64,000 nucleotides of DNA from JANOMH01 sp031422295 (GTDB taxonomy: Bacteria; Pseudomonadota; Alphaproteobacteria; Rhodobacterales; Rhodobacteraceae): NCBI GenBank assembly GCA_031422295.1, contig JANOQM010000064.1:87468-151467 (forward strand). The letters are read 5' to 3'. Positions 52,847 to 61,957 of the stretch are shown here, piece by piece. Each line of letters starts with the position of its first letter. The stretch's first letter is position 1. Position numbers and translations under genes: made by a program. Below the pieces are notes generated by a model. The model had not been told where the DNA came from. It saw nothing but the letters and a program-made list of their open reading frames with translations, and searched no databases.

Positions 52847-55800
52847 TTACTCCGCCGGCATCGCCTTGGCCTCAATCATTAGCGGATGCTTGAGGTGGAC
52901 CAGCATTTCCTTGGGGCAGATTTGCAGGAAGTTATGCTTTTCCAAATCCCATTCTGCCAGAATCTCGGCAGCCTTGCGGCTGTCGGTTTCCTGCATGTGG
53001 CGGGTGATCAAGGCATGCAGCTGTCCCTCCCAATGTGGCACTGTTACGGCACAAGTCACTAATGTTTCCATGTTCATCAGCGCCTGCGCCGTGCCGTCGG
53101 GGTCGTGGATATAGGCCATGCCGCCGGTCATGCCTGCGCCAAAGTTGGCCCCGATGTTGCCCAAGATAACGGCCACACCACCAGTCATGTATTCGCAACC
53201 GTTCGACCCGCAGCCCTCGATCACCACCTTAGCACCCGAGTTGCGCACGGCGAACCGCTCGCCTGCCCGCCCTGCGGCGAACAGATAGCCATCGGTGGCC
53301 CCGTAAAGCACGGTGTTGCCGATGATGGTGTTTTCCGACGCGATCAGGGGCGAGGCCATGGACGGGCGAACGACGATGATGCCCCCGGACAGGCCCTTGC
53401 CAACATAATCGTTAGCGTCGCCTGAGACTTCGATTTTCAGGCCGGGGGCGGCGAAGGCCCCCAGCGATTGGCCCGCTGACCCAGTCAGTTTGACTGTCAG
53501 ATGGTCGGGTTGCAGACTGTTCCGCATCCCGAACTTCTGCACGATATGCGATGAGGTCCGCGTCCCGATGGTCCGGTGCGTGTTTTGCACTGCATATTGC
53601 AACTGCATCTTTTCGCCATCGTTCAGGAACCGCGCGGCGTCCTTTACAATCTCGGCGTCCAGCGTATCCAGCACCGCATTGCGCGGTTTGTTGCGGTCAT
53701 AGGTGATCTTGTGCGCCCCATCGACCTGGATCAGCAGCGGGTTCAGGTCCAGATCGTCCAGATGTGCGGCCCCCCGGCTGACCTGGGTCAGCAGATCGGC
53801 CCGCCCGATGATGTCGTCCATCGACCGTGCGCCGATTGACGCAAGGATTTCGCGCACCTCGGTGGCGTAAAACGTGATCAGGTTGACTACCTTTTCCGCC
53901 GAACCAGTGAACTTTTTGCGTAAATCCTCGTTCTGCGTGCAGACCCCGACCGGGCAGGTGTTGGACTGGCATTGTCGGACCATGATGCAACCCATCGCGA
54001 TCAGGGCGGCGGTGCCAATGCCGTATTCCTCGGCCCCCAGCATCGCCGCCATCACCACGTCGCGCCCGGTGCGCAGGCCGCCATCGGTGCGCAAAGTGAC
54101 CCGTTCGCGCAGGTTGTTCATCGCCAAGACCTGATGCGCCTCGGTCAGGCCCATTTCCCACGGGAGGCCAGCGTATTTGATGCTGGTTCCGGGCGATGCC
54201 CCGGTGCCGCCGTTGTGGCCGGAAATCAGGATGATATCGGCTTTGGCCTTGGCCACGCCTGCGGCAATCGTGCCGACGCCGGATTGACTGACCAGTTTGA
54301 CCGTGACCTTGGCGCGCGGGTTGATCTGTTTCAGGTCATAGATCAGCTGCGCGAGGTCCTCGATCGAGTAGATGTCATGATGCGGCGGCGGGCTGATCAG
54401 CGTCACGCCGGGGGTGGAATGGCGCAGGCGCGCGATAAGGGCCGTGACTTTGATCCCCGGCAATTGCCCGCCCTCGCCGGGTTTTGCGCCTTGCGCGACT
54501 TTGATTTCCAGTTCCTCGCAGGCGTTCAGGTATTCGGCGGTCACACCGAACCGGCCTGATGCCACCTGCTTGATCTTGGCGGACGGGTTGTCGCCATTCG
54601 GTTCGGGGTGGAAATGCGCCGGGTCTTCGCCACCTTCACCGCTATCCGATTTCGCACCAATCCGGTTCATCGCGATGTTCAGGGTCTTGTGGGCTTCAGG
54701 GGAGAGTGCCCCCAAAGACATGCCCGGGGTGACAAAGCGTTTGCGGATGCTGGTGATGCTTTCCACCTGTTCAATCGGCACAGGTTCGCCCAGCGGTTTG
54801 ATCGCCAAAAGGTCGCGCAAATGGATCGGCGGGTTGGCCTGCATGGTGCGGACATATTGCATCCACAATTCATAGGATGCCCGGTCACAAGCGCTTTGCA
54901 GCATATGCATGGTGGTGGCTTCCCACGCATGCTTTTCCCCCGACCGCCGGGCCTTGTAAAACCCGCCGATGGGCAGGATGTCGCTGCCGCCCTTCCAGCC
55001 GCGGGCGTGAACCTCTTCCAGCTTTTGCTGGATGCCGACCACGCCGATACCGGAAATGCGGGAATGCATGCCGGGGAAGTATTCGGCCACCATGGCGCGG
55101 CTTAGCCCCACAGCCTCGAAATTCAGGCCGCCGCGATAGGAGGAAACGACCGAAATGCCCATCTTCGACATGATTTTCAGCAGGCCCGCGTCGACTGCCG
55201 CACGGTAGCGGCGCATCGCATCGGTGAGTGACCCCTCGATCAACCCGCGCGACACCCGGTCGGCAATGGAATCCTGTGCCAGATAGGCGTTGACGGTGGT
55301 GGCCCCCGCCGAAATCAGCACGGCAAAGTAATGCGGGTCGATGCATTCGGCGGAACGGACGTTCACGGAGGTAAAGGTGCGCAGGCCCTTGCGCGTCAGG
55401 CCGCTGTGCACAGCACTGGTAGCAAGGATCATCGGCATCGGCACGCGGTCGGGCGACTGGTGCTGGTCGGTTAGCACGATATGACCAGCACCAGAACGCA
55501 CCGCATCTTCGGCCTCGGACCTGATCCGTTCCAGCCCGTTGCGCAACGCGTCGGGGCCAGAGGTAAAGGTGCAGTCGATGAACGCGACCTGCCCGCCGAA
55601 TTGTTCGACCATGACGTCAAATTCGGCGTTGGCGATGAACGGGCTTTCCAGCACCAGAATTTCGGTCTGGGCCGCGCTTTCGTCCAGCACGTTCTTGAGG
55701 TTCCCAAACCGGGTTTTCAGCGACATCACCCGGGTTTCACGCAAACTGTCGATGGGCGGGTTGGTGACCTGGCTAAAGTTCTGGCGGAAAAAGTGGCTTA

Positions 55801-57379
55801 AAGGCCGATATAGAGACGAAAGCACGGCGGCGGGCGTATCGTCGCCCATTGACGCGATCATCTCTTTACCATCCTCGGCCATCGGGGCCAGAACCTGTTC
55901 CAATTCCTCGATCGAATACCCCGCCGCGATCTGCCGCTTGCGCAGTTCGGCCCCATCAAACAGCGCCCGTTCCGGCACGTCGCGCAGAATGGCGTTCAGG
56001 TCTACGACCTTTTCAATCCAGTCGCCAAACGGTTGGGCGGCGGCGAGTTTGTTTTTCAACTCGCGGTCATGATATAGACGCCCCTCGGCCATATCGACGG
56101 CAATCATCTGCCCCGGCCCCAAGGCACCCTTTTCAATCACAGTGCGCTCGTCCACCGGCACCATCCCGGCCTCGGACCCCGCAATCAGCAGGCCGTCGCC
56201 AGTCACGACAAAGCGCATCGGGCGCAGGCCGTTACGGTCCAGCCCGCCACAGACCCAGCGGCCATCGGTCATGGCAAGCGCGGCGGGGCCGTCCCAAGGC
56301 TCCATCACGGCGTTGCAATAACCATACATGTCGGCCCAGGCTTGGGGCATTTCCACGGCGGATTTGCTCCACGCCTCGGGCACCATCATTGTCTTGGCCA
56401 TCGGCGCGTTGCGGCCAGCGCGCACCAGAACCTCGAAAACAGAGTCTAATGCGCCTGAATCCGATGTCCCGCGCGGGATGATCGGCTTGATATCCTCGGC
56501 CATCTCGCCGAATGTGTTCGACGCCATGCGGATTTCATGGCTGCGCATCCAGTTGACGTTGCCCTTGAGTGTGTTGATCTCGCCGTTATGGGCCAGCATC
56601 CGGAACGGTTGGGCCAGCGCCCATTGCGGAAAGGTGTTGGTGGAATAGCGCTGGTGGTAGATCGCAAAGGCGCTGGCGAAACGTTCGTCCTGCAGGTCGG
56701 GATAGAAATCAGCGACCTGTTCGGCCAGCATCATGCCTTTGTAGATGATCGACCGGCAGGACAGCGAACAGAAATACAGGCCCGCGATTTGTGCGGCAAT
56801 CGCCGCCTTTTCGGTGCGGCGGCGGATAATGTACAACTCGCGTTCAAACTGTTCCTGATCGATGTCCTTTTCACAACGGATCAGAATCTGTTCAATCTCG
56901 GGGCGGGTCGCATTGGCCTTGTCGCCCAGAACGGTGGTGTTCACCGGGACGTGCCGCCAGCCATAGATATAGTGACCCATGCGCAAAACCTCGGATTCAA
57001 CGATGGTCCGGCAGGTTTCCTGTGCACCAAAATCGGTGCGGGGCATGAACACCTGACCGACGGCAATCTGCCGGTCAGGGCGGGGTTCGTGGCCGGTGCG
57101 GCGTATCTGATCCTCGAAAAATGCCAGCGGGATTTGCACGTGAATGCCCGCGCCGTCGCCGGTCTTGCCATCGGCATCGACAGCGCCGCGATGCCAGATC
57201 GCCTTGAGTGCGGCGATGCCTTTTTCAACCACATCGCGGGACGGACTGCCGTTGATGGCAACGACCAGGCCAACGCCGCAGGATGAATGTTCGTCATCAT
57301 CCTTATACAGGCTGTTTTCGGACATCCATTTGCGGCGCATCTCTTCGGCGGCGGCCCATTCGGTGTCATAGATGGTCAT
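52847..57379 (-). CDS. gltB: Glutamate synthase large subunit GltB
   Basis: NADPH-GOGAT alpha subunit making glutamate from glutamine and 2-oxoglutarate. ATG 57379 (MTIYDTEWAAAEEMRRKWMS) has AAAGGA upstream and gives 1510 residues. The amidotransferase nucleophile after propeptide removal is C34 in SSCGVGLVVAI. The central and FMN domains follow (QLPGIKVTALIARLRHSTPG, ISGHNGGTGASPGTSIKYAG), then the 3Fe-4S motif MVRQCQSNTCPVGVCTQ and the C-terminal beta-helix (GSNGCEYMTGGVAVILG). It is last in the gltD - three exported proteins - gltB order. Confidence 0.97.
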   Translation of the reverse strand: MTIYDTEWAAAEEMRRKWMSENSLYKDDDEHSSCGVGLVVAINGSPSRDVVEKGIAALKAIWHRGAVDADGKTGDGAGIHVQIPLAFFEDQIRRTGHEPRPDRQIAVGQVFMPRTDFGAQETCRTIVESEVLRMGHYIYGWRHVPVNTTVLGDKANATRPEIEQILIRCEKDIDQEQFERELYIIRRRTEKAAIAAQIAGLYFCSLSCRSIIYKGMMLAEQVADFYPDLQDERFASAFAIYHQRYSTNTFPQWALAQPFRMLAHNGEINTLKGNVNWMRSHEIRMASNTFGEMAEDIKPIIPRGTSDSGALDSVFEVLVRAGRNAPMAKTMMVPEAWSKSAVEMPQAWADMYGYCNAVMEPWDGPAALAMTDGRWVCGGLDRNGLRPMRFVVTGDGLLIAGSEAGMVPVDERTVIEKGALGPGQMIAVDMAEGRLYHDRELKNKLAAAQPFGDWIEKVVDLNAILRDVPERALFDGAELRKRQIAAGYSIEELEQVLAPMAEDGKEMIASMGDDTPAAVLSSLYRPLSHFFRQNFSQVTNPPIDSLRETRVMSLKTRFGNLKNVLDESAAQTEILVLESPFIANAEFDVMVEQFGGQVAFIDCTFTSGPDALRNGLERIRSEAEDAVRSGAGHIVLTDQHQSPDRVPMPMILATSAVHSGLTRKGLRTFTSVNVRSAECIDPHYFAVLISAGATTVNAYLAQDSIADRVSRGLIEGSLTDAMRRYRAAVDAGLLKIMSKMGISVVSSYRGGLNFEAVGLSRAMVAEYFPGMHSRISGIGVVGIQQKLEEVHARGWKGGSDILPIGGFYKARRSGEKHAWEATTMHMLQSACDRASYELWMQYVRTMQANPPIHLRDLLAIKPLGEPVPIEQVESITSIRKRFVTPGMSLGALSPEAHKTLNIAMNRIGAKSDSGEGGEDPAHFHPEPNGDNPSAKIKQVASGRFGVTAEYLNACEELEIKVAQGAKPGEGGQLPGIKVTALIARLRHSTPGVTLISPPPHHDIYSIEDLAQLIYDLKQINPRAKVTVKLVSQSGVGTIAAGVAKAKADIILISGHNGGTGASPGTSIKYAGLPWEMGLTEAHQVLAMNNLRERVTLRTDGGLRTGRDVVMAAMLGAEEYGIGTAALIAMGCIMVRQCQSNTCPVGVCTQNEDLRKKFTGSAEKVVNLITFYATEVREILASIGARSMDDIIGRADLLTQVSRGAAHLDDLDLNPLLIQVDGAHKITYDRNKPRNAVLDTLDAEIVKDAARFLNDGEKMQLQYAVQNTHRTIGTRTSSHIVQKFGMRNSLQPDHLTVKLTGSAGQSLGAFAAPGLKIEVSGDANDYVGKGLSGGIIVVRPSMASPLIASENTIIGNTVLYGATDGYLFAAGRAGERFAVRNSGAKVVIEGCGSNGCEYMTGGVAVILGNIGANFGAGMTGGMAYIHDPDGTAQALMNMETLVTCAVTVPHWEGQLHALITRHMQETDSRKAAEILAEWDLEKHNFLQICPKEMLVHLKHPLMIEAKAMPAE

Positions 57380-57412
57380 GTGCGTATCCTTTCGTCGAAA
57401 ACGGTCTGGCAA

Positions 57413-58129
57413 TCACGGCGCGGGGAAACCCACGGGGATAAGCGGCGTGTTTGTATTGGCCTGCGAGGTCACGGCCCCGCAGCCATGTTTGGGATTAGCC
57501 GACAAGAAGCCGGGTTCGCCGGGAAAGATGAATTCGACCGGGCTATCGTCGGATTCAAAGCTGTCGGTCGGTGTGATCGTCTTACTGGTGCCGGACATGA
57601 ACATGCGCCAGTCACGGCTGATGTATTCACTCCCGGTGGTGCGCCACATTTCAGTGCCATCTTCGGCAAGGGCGGCGATCTGGTATTCGGTTTCTTCCAG
57701 CGTAATCCCATCGATTGTGACCGTGTTGCCGGTCAGCGTATCACGGCCCACGAAATGGATCGTTCCGGCCTGATCATTGGCAATTTCAAAGTCATAGCCG
57801 TCAGTTCCGGTGCCGGTCAATTCGGTGAACGAAGCTGGGTCCACCGGACCCGGCACCAGCGTTTCGGTGCTGCCCGACAAGGGGTCAAAGCTGTTGATCC
57901 ACTGCGCCTCGGCATCAATAGACCCAATGTAGACTGGCCCCGCCTGATCCAGATCGACCCGGCCCTGCACGCCCGTGGGATCATTGGCGCAGGTGAAATG
58001 GTGCGACACGGTACAGGTTGACGACTGGACTGTCAGAAACGCCGTGCAGCTGCCCGGCAGACTGAAGGTTTGCTGTTGGGCGACGGCTGGTGCCGTAAAG
58101 GCAAAAAGTGCAAGAGTAAGGATACGCAT
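57413..58129 (-). CDS. Exported four-cysteine protein A of the glt operon (unknown family)
   Basis: The 238-residue protein has a signal peptide (MRILTLALFAFTAPAVAQ). The mature part has C28, C39 and C47 with C-x10-C-x7-C spacing, and a last Cys at 217 in NPKHGCGAV. The segment SPVEFIFPGEPGFLSANP is shared with the next two genes. A GRDTLTGNTVTIDGITLEE stretch suggests beta structure. It lies 33 bp before gltB and 3 bp after protein B. Two disulfides are likely in the periplasm. No known domain was recognised. Confidence 0.85.
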   Translation of the reverse strand: MRILTLALFAFTAPAVAQQQTFSLPGSCTAFLTVQSSTCTVSHHFTCANDPTGVQGRVDLDQAGPVYIGSIDAEAQWINSFDPLSGSTETLVPGPVDPASFTELTGTGTDGYDFEIANDQAGTIHFVGRDTLTGNTVTIDGITLEETEYQIAALAEDGTEMWRTTGSEYISRDWRMFMSGTSKTITPTDSFESDDSPVEFIFPGEPGFLSANPKHGCGAVTSQANTNTPLIPVGFPAP

Positions 58130-58132
58130 GAA

Positions 58133-58840
58133 TCAATTCCTTTTGATGGCAGCAAGGGTCGCGTCGGGCACAGGCCCGGAAATCACGACATCGCAATCAT
58201 ACCTTGGATTGACTGCCAGGAACCCGGTTTCGCCCGGAAAGCTGAATTCGACCGGTGTATTGTCGGTGTCATAGGTTTCGGTGGGTGTGGTGATTGTCCG
58301 CGCGCCAGACAGGAAGGTACGCCATTCGGGGTGAATGTATTCCTGCCCCACACCGCTCCACAAAAACTGGCCCGTGGCAGGGTCGGTCACAGTTATGGTG
58401 AATGCGGTGATTTGCAGCCCTATACCGTCAATGCTGGCGAACTGCGAGATGATCTCGTCAGTGCCGACATTGCGGCTGCGCAAACCCAGGTTATCTTCGG
58501 TCTCAAAATCCCAGTCGTCGCGCCCCGTCGCCCGAAGCTGGGTAAACGACGCAGAATCAGCAGCATTTGGCAAAAGTCGCTCGGTAGAATTGGCAACCAC
58601 ATGCGTGCTTTCGATCCACTGCGTTTCCGCGTCGATCGTGCCCAGATAAATCAGCCCGGTATCGTTCATATCCACCCGGCGCTGATGGCCTGTGGGGTCG
58701 CTCTGGCAAGTGAACAGATGACTGACGATGCAGCCGCGTTTTTGCACGGTCACATAGCCAGTGCAGCCTGAGGGCAGGCTAAAGCTGTCTTGCGCTATGG
58801 CCGGACCTGCAAGCAGGATCAGGATTGCCGTGCGGATCAT
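58133..58840 (-). CDS. Exported four-cysteine protein B of the glt operon (unknown family)
   Basis: The 235-residue paralogue of A and C has signal peptide MIRTAILILLAGPAIAQ and cysteines at 26, 37, 45 and 216 with the same spacing. TPVEFSFPGETGFLAVNP and QEYIHPEWRTFLSG align with A (SEYISRDWRMFMSG). A and B are the closer pair. It overlaps gene C by 4 bases (ATGA), so they are translated together. The function is unknown. Confidence 0.85.
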   Translation of the reverse strand: MIRTAILILLAGPAIAQDSFSLPSGCTGYVTVQKRGCIVSHLFTCQSDPTGHQRRVDMNDTGLIYLGTIDAETQWIESTHVVANSTERLLPNAADSASFTQLRATGRDDWDFETEDNLGLRSRNVGTDEIISQFASIDGIGLQITAFTITVTDPATGQFLWSGVGQEYIHPEWRTFLSGARTITTPTETYDTDNTPVEFSFPGETGFLAVNPRYDCDVVISGPVPDATLAAIKRN

Positions 58841-59529
58841 TGGCCGGACCCGTAAGACGACAGGACGGCGCCGCAGTCGTATTTCGGATTGGGCGACATG
58901 AACCCTGCCTCGCCCGGATAGATGAACTGCACCGGGCTGGCGTCAGTGATCAGGTCAGGCGTGGCCGCATTCCAATCTTCGCCAAAAAAGAACAGCCGGT
59001 GTGTGGCGCTGACATATTGCCGCCCGGCTGCGGATGAGATGATGTCGCCCGCCGGGTTCAGCTGGTCATAGGCAAATTCGGTGCGCAGCAGGGTTTCGCC
59101 GTCAATCTGCACGGTTTCGCCGGTCAGCCGATCATACCCGACAAAGCGTTCGGGTTCATTGCCGGTGTCACTGCTGACGATGAAATCATAGGTGTCGTTG
59201 CGGGTGCTGATCAGCTCGTCCAGATTGCTGGGGTCGGCGGCGGGCTGTTGCATGGTCTCGACCTCGGGCGGGTTGGCATAATAGGTGGTCAGCCACTGAA
59301 AATCGCGGTCAATTTTGCGTACCTGCCACGGTCCTTCCTGGGTGAACAGCGACACCCATTGTTCGCCTGGCGCATCGGCAGCGCAGGTCCAGACATTGGT
59401 GACAAGGCATTGGCGCAACTGCACGGTCAGCGTGCCGGTGCAACCTTGCGGTAGGGCAAAGGTTTCGGCGGCAGTGGCGGTGCTGCCAAATCCAAGGGTC
59501 AGTCCGACTGCCAACACTTTTAACGTCAT
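58837..59529 (-). CDS. Exported four-cysteine protein C of the glt operon (unknown family)
   Basis: The 230-residue paralogue has signal peptide MTLKVLAVGLTLGFGSTATA and cysteines at 30, 41, 49 and 219, again C-x10-C-x7-C plus a C-terminal one. YDRLTGETVQIDGETLLRTE and SPVQFIYPGEAGFMSPNP match A. It starts 18 bp after gltD. It is the most diverged of the three. Export makes direct participation in cytoplasmic GOGAT unlikely, so the link may be only shared transcription. Confidence 0.85.
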   Translation of the reverse strand: MTLKVLAVGLTLGFGSTATAAETFALPQGCTGTLTVQLRQCLVTNVWTCAADAPGEQWVSLFTQEGPWQVRKIDRDFQWLTTYYANPPEVETMQQPAADPSNLDELISTRNDTYDFIVSSDTGNEPERFVGYDRLTGETVQIDGETLLRTEFAYDQLNPAGDIISSAAGRQYVSATHRLFFFGEDWNAATPDLITDASPVQFIYPGEAGFMSPNPKYDCGAVLSSYGSGQ

Positions 59530-59547
59530 TGCCGCCTCCTACGTGGG

Positions 59548-60981
59548 TTATTCAGCCGCAATGCTGGCGGCCTGTCCAAGATAGCCCAAAATCGCCGTTG
59601 CCGCATCCCGCCCGTCACGGATCGCCCAGACCACAAGGCTGGCCCCGCGCACGATGTCACCGGCGGCATAGACCCCCTCAAGGCTGGTCTTACCGGTGGT
59701 GAAATCGGCCCGGATCGTACCCCAGCGGGTGACATCCAGCCCGTCCACGCCCCAGAGTTTAGGCAGGTCTTCGGGTTCAAAGCCCAGCGCCTTGATCACC
59801 AGATCGGCGTCTTCGACATAGTCTGCGCCCTCGATCAGTTCGGGCATCCGCCGCCCAGTGGCATCAGGCTGGCCCAGCCGCATTTTTTGCACGTTGACGC
59901 CGGTCACGGCATCGCCTTCGAAACCCTTGGGGGCGGATAGCCAGACGAATTCAACGCCTTCTTCTTCGGCATTGGCAACCTCACGTTGGCTTCCCGGCAT
60001 GTTGGCTTTATCGCGCCGATACAGGCACTTGACCGACATGGCCCCCTGCCGAATGGCGGTGCGGACGCAGTCCATCGCAGTATCACCACCACCAATGACC
60101 ACGACGCGTTTGCCAGCGGCGTTCAACTCGCCATTGTCAAATTCCGGCACATCATCGCCGAAACTTTTGCGATTGCTGGCGGTCAGGTAGTCGATAGCGG
60201 CGACAATGCCTGCGGCATCCGACCCCGGCGCAGCCAAATCGCGGGTTTTATAGACGCCGGTTGCGATCAAGACCGCATCATGCTTGCCCCGGATCGCGTC
60301 AAAGGTCAAATCCTCGCCCACGTTGCAATTCAGCACAAATTCGACGCCACCATCGGTTAGCTGATCGATGCGCAGCATGACGATGTCTTTTTCCAGCTTG
60401 AACCCCGGAATGCCGTAGGTCAGCAAGCCGCCCGCCCGGTCATAGCGGTCATAGACGGTGACTTGGATGCCAGCCCGGCGCAGCATGTCGGCGGCGGCAA
60501 GGCCACCGGGGCCCGCGCCAATGATGCCCACGGATTCAGGGCGTTCGACATAGGGGCGGATCGGTTTGACCCAGCCTTGTTCAAAGGCGGTATCAGTCAG
60601 GAATTTTTCGACCGACCCGATGGTCACCGTGCCATGGCCGGAGTGTTCAATCACACAATTGCCTTCGCACAGCCGGTCCTGCGGGCAAATACGGCCACAG
60701 ATTTCGGGGAATGTGTTGGTGGCTTGGGACAGGTCATATGCTTCTTGCAGACGCCCTTGGGCCGTCAGCCGCAGCCAGTCGGGGATATTGTTGTGCAGCG
60801 GACAGTGGGTCTGACAATAGGGCACGCCACATTGGCTGCACCGTCCGGCCTGCTCCTCGGCCTTAGCCTCGGCATATTCGGCGTAGATTTCCTGAAAATC
60901 GGCACGGCGCAGCATAGGCGCACGCTTTTGCGGCATGTCCCGAGCCACGGTCACGAATTTGAGCATCACTTCTTTGGCCAA
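59548..60981 (-). CDS. gltD: Glutamate synthase small subunit GltD
   Basis: FAD/NADPH beta subunit that feeds electrons to GltB. The 477-residue protein has the N-terminal iron-sulfur cysteines in RCSQCGVPYCQTHCPLHNN and ICGRICPQDRLCEGNC, the FAD fold GIIGAGPGGLAAADMLRRAG, and the NADPH fold VVIGGGDTAMDCVRTA. The start is a TTG at 60981 with AAAGGA 8 bases upstream; the first ATG would remove five residues. It is the first gene of the five-gene glt run. Confidence 0.95.
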   Translation of the reverse strand: MAKEVMLKFVTVARDMPQKRAPMLRRADFQEIYAEYAEAKAEEQAGRCSQCGVPYCQTHCPLHNNIPDWLRLTAQGRLQEAYDLSQATNTFPEICGRICPQDRLCEGNCVIEHSGHGTVTIGSVEKFLTDTAFEQGWVKPIRPYVERPESVGIIGAGPGGLAAADMLRRAGIQVTVYDRYDRAGGLLTYGIPGFKLEKDIVMLRIDQLTDGGVEFVLNCNVGEDLTFDAIRGKHDAVLIATGVYKTRDLAAPGSDAAGIVAAIDYLTASNRKSFGDDVPEFDNGELNAAGKRVVVIGGGDTAMDCVRTAIRQGAMSVKCLYRRDKANMPGSQREVANAEEEGVEFVWLSAPKGFEGDAVTGVNVQKMRLGQPDATGRRMPELIEGADYVEDADLVIKALGFEPEDLPKLWGVDGLDVTRWGTIRADFTTGKTSLEGVYAAGDIVRGASLVVWAIRDGRDAATAILGYLGQAASIAAE

Positions 60982-61050
60982 GGGACTATCCTTTGCGACA
61001 CGACGTTTCGCGCATGGATAAAAGATCGCGATTCAAATGAAAAGGCAGCA

Positions 61051-61125
61051 AAGCTGACCTATAATACGCTTAGTTTGGGATATTTGCGGAATGAAAGCCA
61101 AAAGGTGTGTATTATAGGTCAGCTT
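61051..61125. repeat. Perfect 17-bp inverted repeat with 41-bp spacer upstream of gltD
   Basis: AAGCTGACCTATAATAC (61051-61067) and GTATTATAGGTCAGCTT (61109-61125) are exact inverses. The spacer includes GGGATATTTGCGGAATG and GCCAAAAGG, like the dispersed element seen elsewhere. A third, degraded arm (AAGTTACCTATACG) starts at 61126. It lies between uppP and gltD and is richer in A and T than the genes. It may be a regulator site, or a small mobile-element remnant. Confidence 0.6.
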
Positions 61126-61140
61126 AAGTTACCTATACGC

Positions 61141-61947
61141 CTAAAACCCGCGCAACAGCGCCACCAAAGCGACGGTTCCCACAGCGATTCGCCACCAGCC
61201 GAACACCGCATAGCCATTGCGCCCGACGAAACCCAGCACCCAGCGGACCACCAACAGGGCAGTGACGAAGGCCAGACCAAAGCCGACGGCGATATCGCCT
61301 AGCGCGCTGGCGTCCAAAGCGTGGCGGTTTTTATACAGATCATAGGCCACGGCCCCGGCCATGGTCGGCATCGACAAAAAGAACGAAAATTCGGCCGCCG
61401 CCCGTTTGCTGACCCCCAGCGCCAGCGCACCGACGATTGTTGCGCCCGACCGCGACACCCCCGGGATCATCGCCACGCATTGGGCCAACCCGATTTTCAA
61501 CGCCACCCCCAGCGGCAGTTTCATCGGGTCATCATAGCGCGGCGCGGGCACCAGCCGATCGACGAAAATCAGCACAATACCCCCAAGGATCAGCATGACG
61601 GCGATCAGGACCGGGGTTTCAAAGAGAACGGTTTTGATGAAGTCATGCGCCACAATCCCGATGAGGGCGGCAGGCAGGAACGCAATCAACACGGCAATAA
61701 TGAACCGTTGCGCGGCGGGATCGCGCGGGGCGGCGCGGAATACAGCCCATAGGCGCGAGACGTAGACCAGCAGCAGGGCCAGAATTGCACCCAATTGGAT
61801 TACAATTTCGAATGTCTTGCCGGTGCTGTCGAACCCAAGGAAATGCCCCGCCAGCAACAGGTGCCCGGTGGACGAGACCGGGATAAATTCGGTCAGCCCC
61901 TCTAATACCCCCAGAAACGCGGCGGCGAGGGTCGAAGTATCGGCCAT
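61141..61947 (-). CDS. uppP: Undecaprenyl-diphosphate phosphatase UppP
   Basis: The 268-residue membrane enzyme recycles the lipid carrier of peptidoglycan synthesis. GVLEGLTEFIPVSSTGHLLL at the N-terminus and MIPGVSRSGATIVGALALGV later are the two active-site motifs. About eight helices can be drawn. It starts 10 bp after the NDUFA9-like gene, on the same strand. Confidence 0.94.
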   Translation of the reverse strand: MADTSTLAAAFLGVLEGLTEFIPVSSTGHLLLAGHFLGFDSTGKTFEIVIQLGAILALLLVYVSRLWAVFRAAPRDPAAQRFIIAVLIAFLPAALIGIVAHDFIKTVLFETPVLIAVMLILGGIVLIFVDRLVPAPRYDDPMKLPLGVALKIGLAQCVAMIPGVSRSGATIVGALALGVSKRAAAEFSFFLSMPTMAGAVAYDLYKNRHALDASALGDIAVGFGLAFVTALLVVRWVLGFVGRNGYAVFGWWRIAVGTVALVALLRGF

Positions 61948-61957
61948 GATCTATCCC

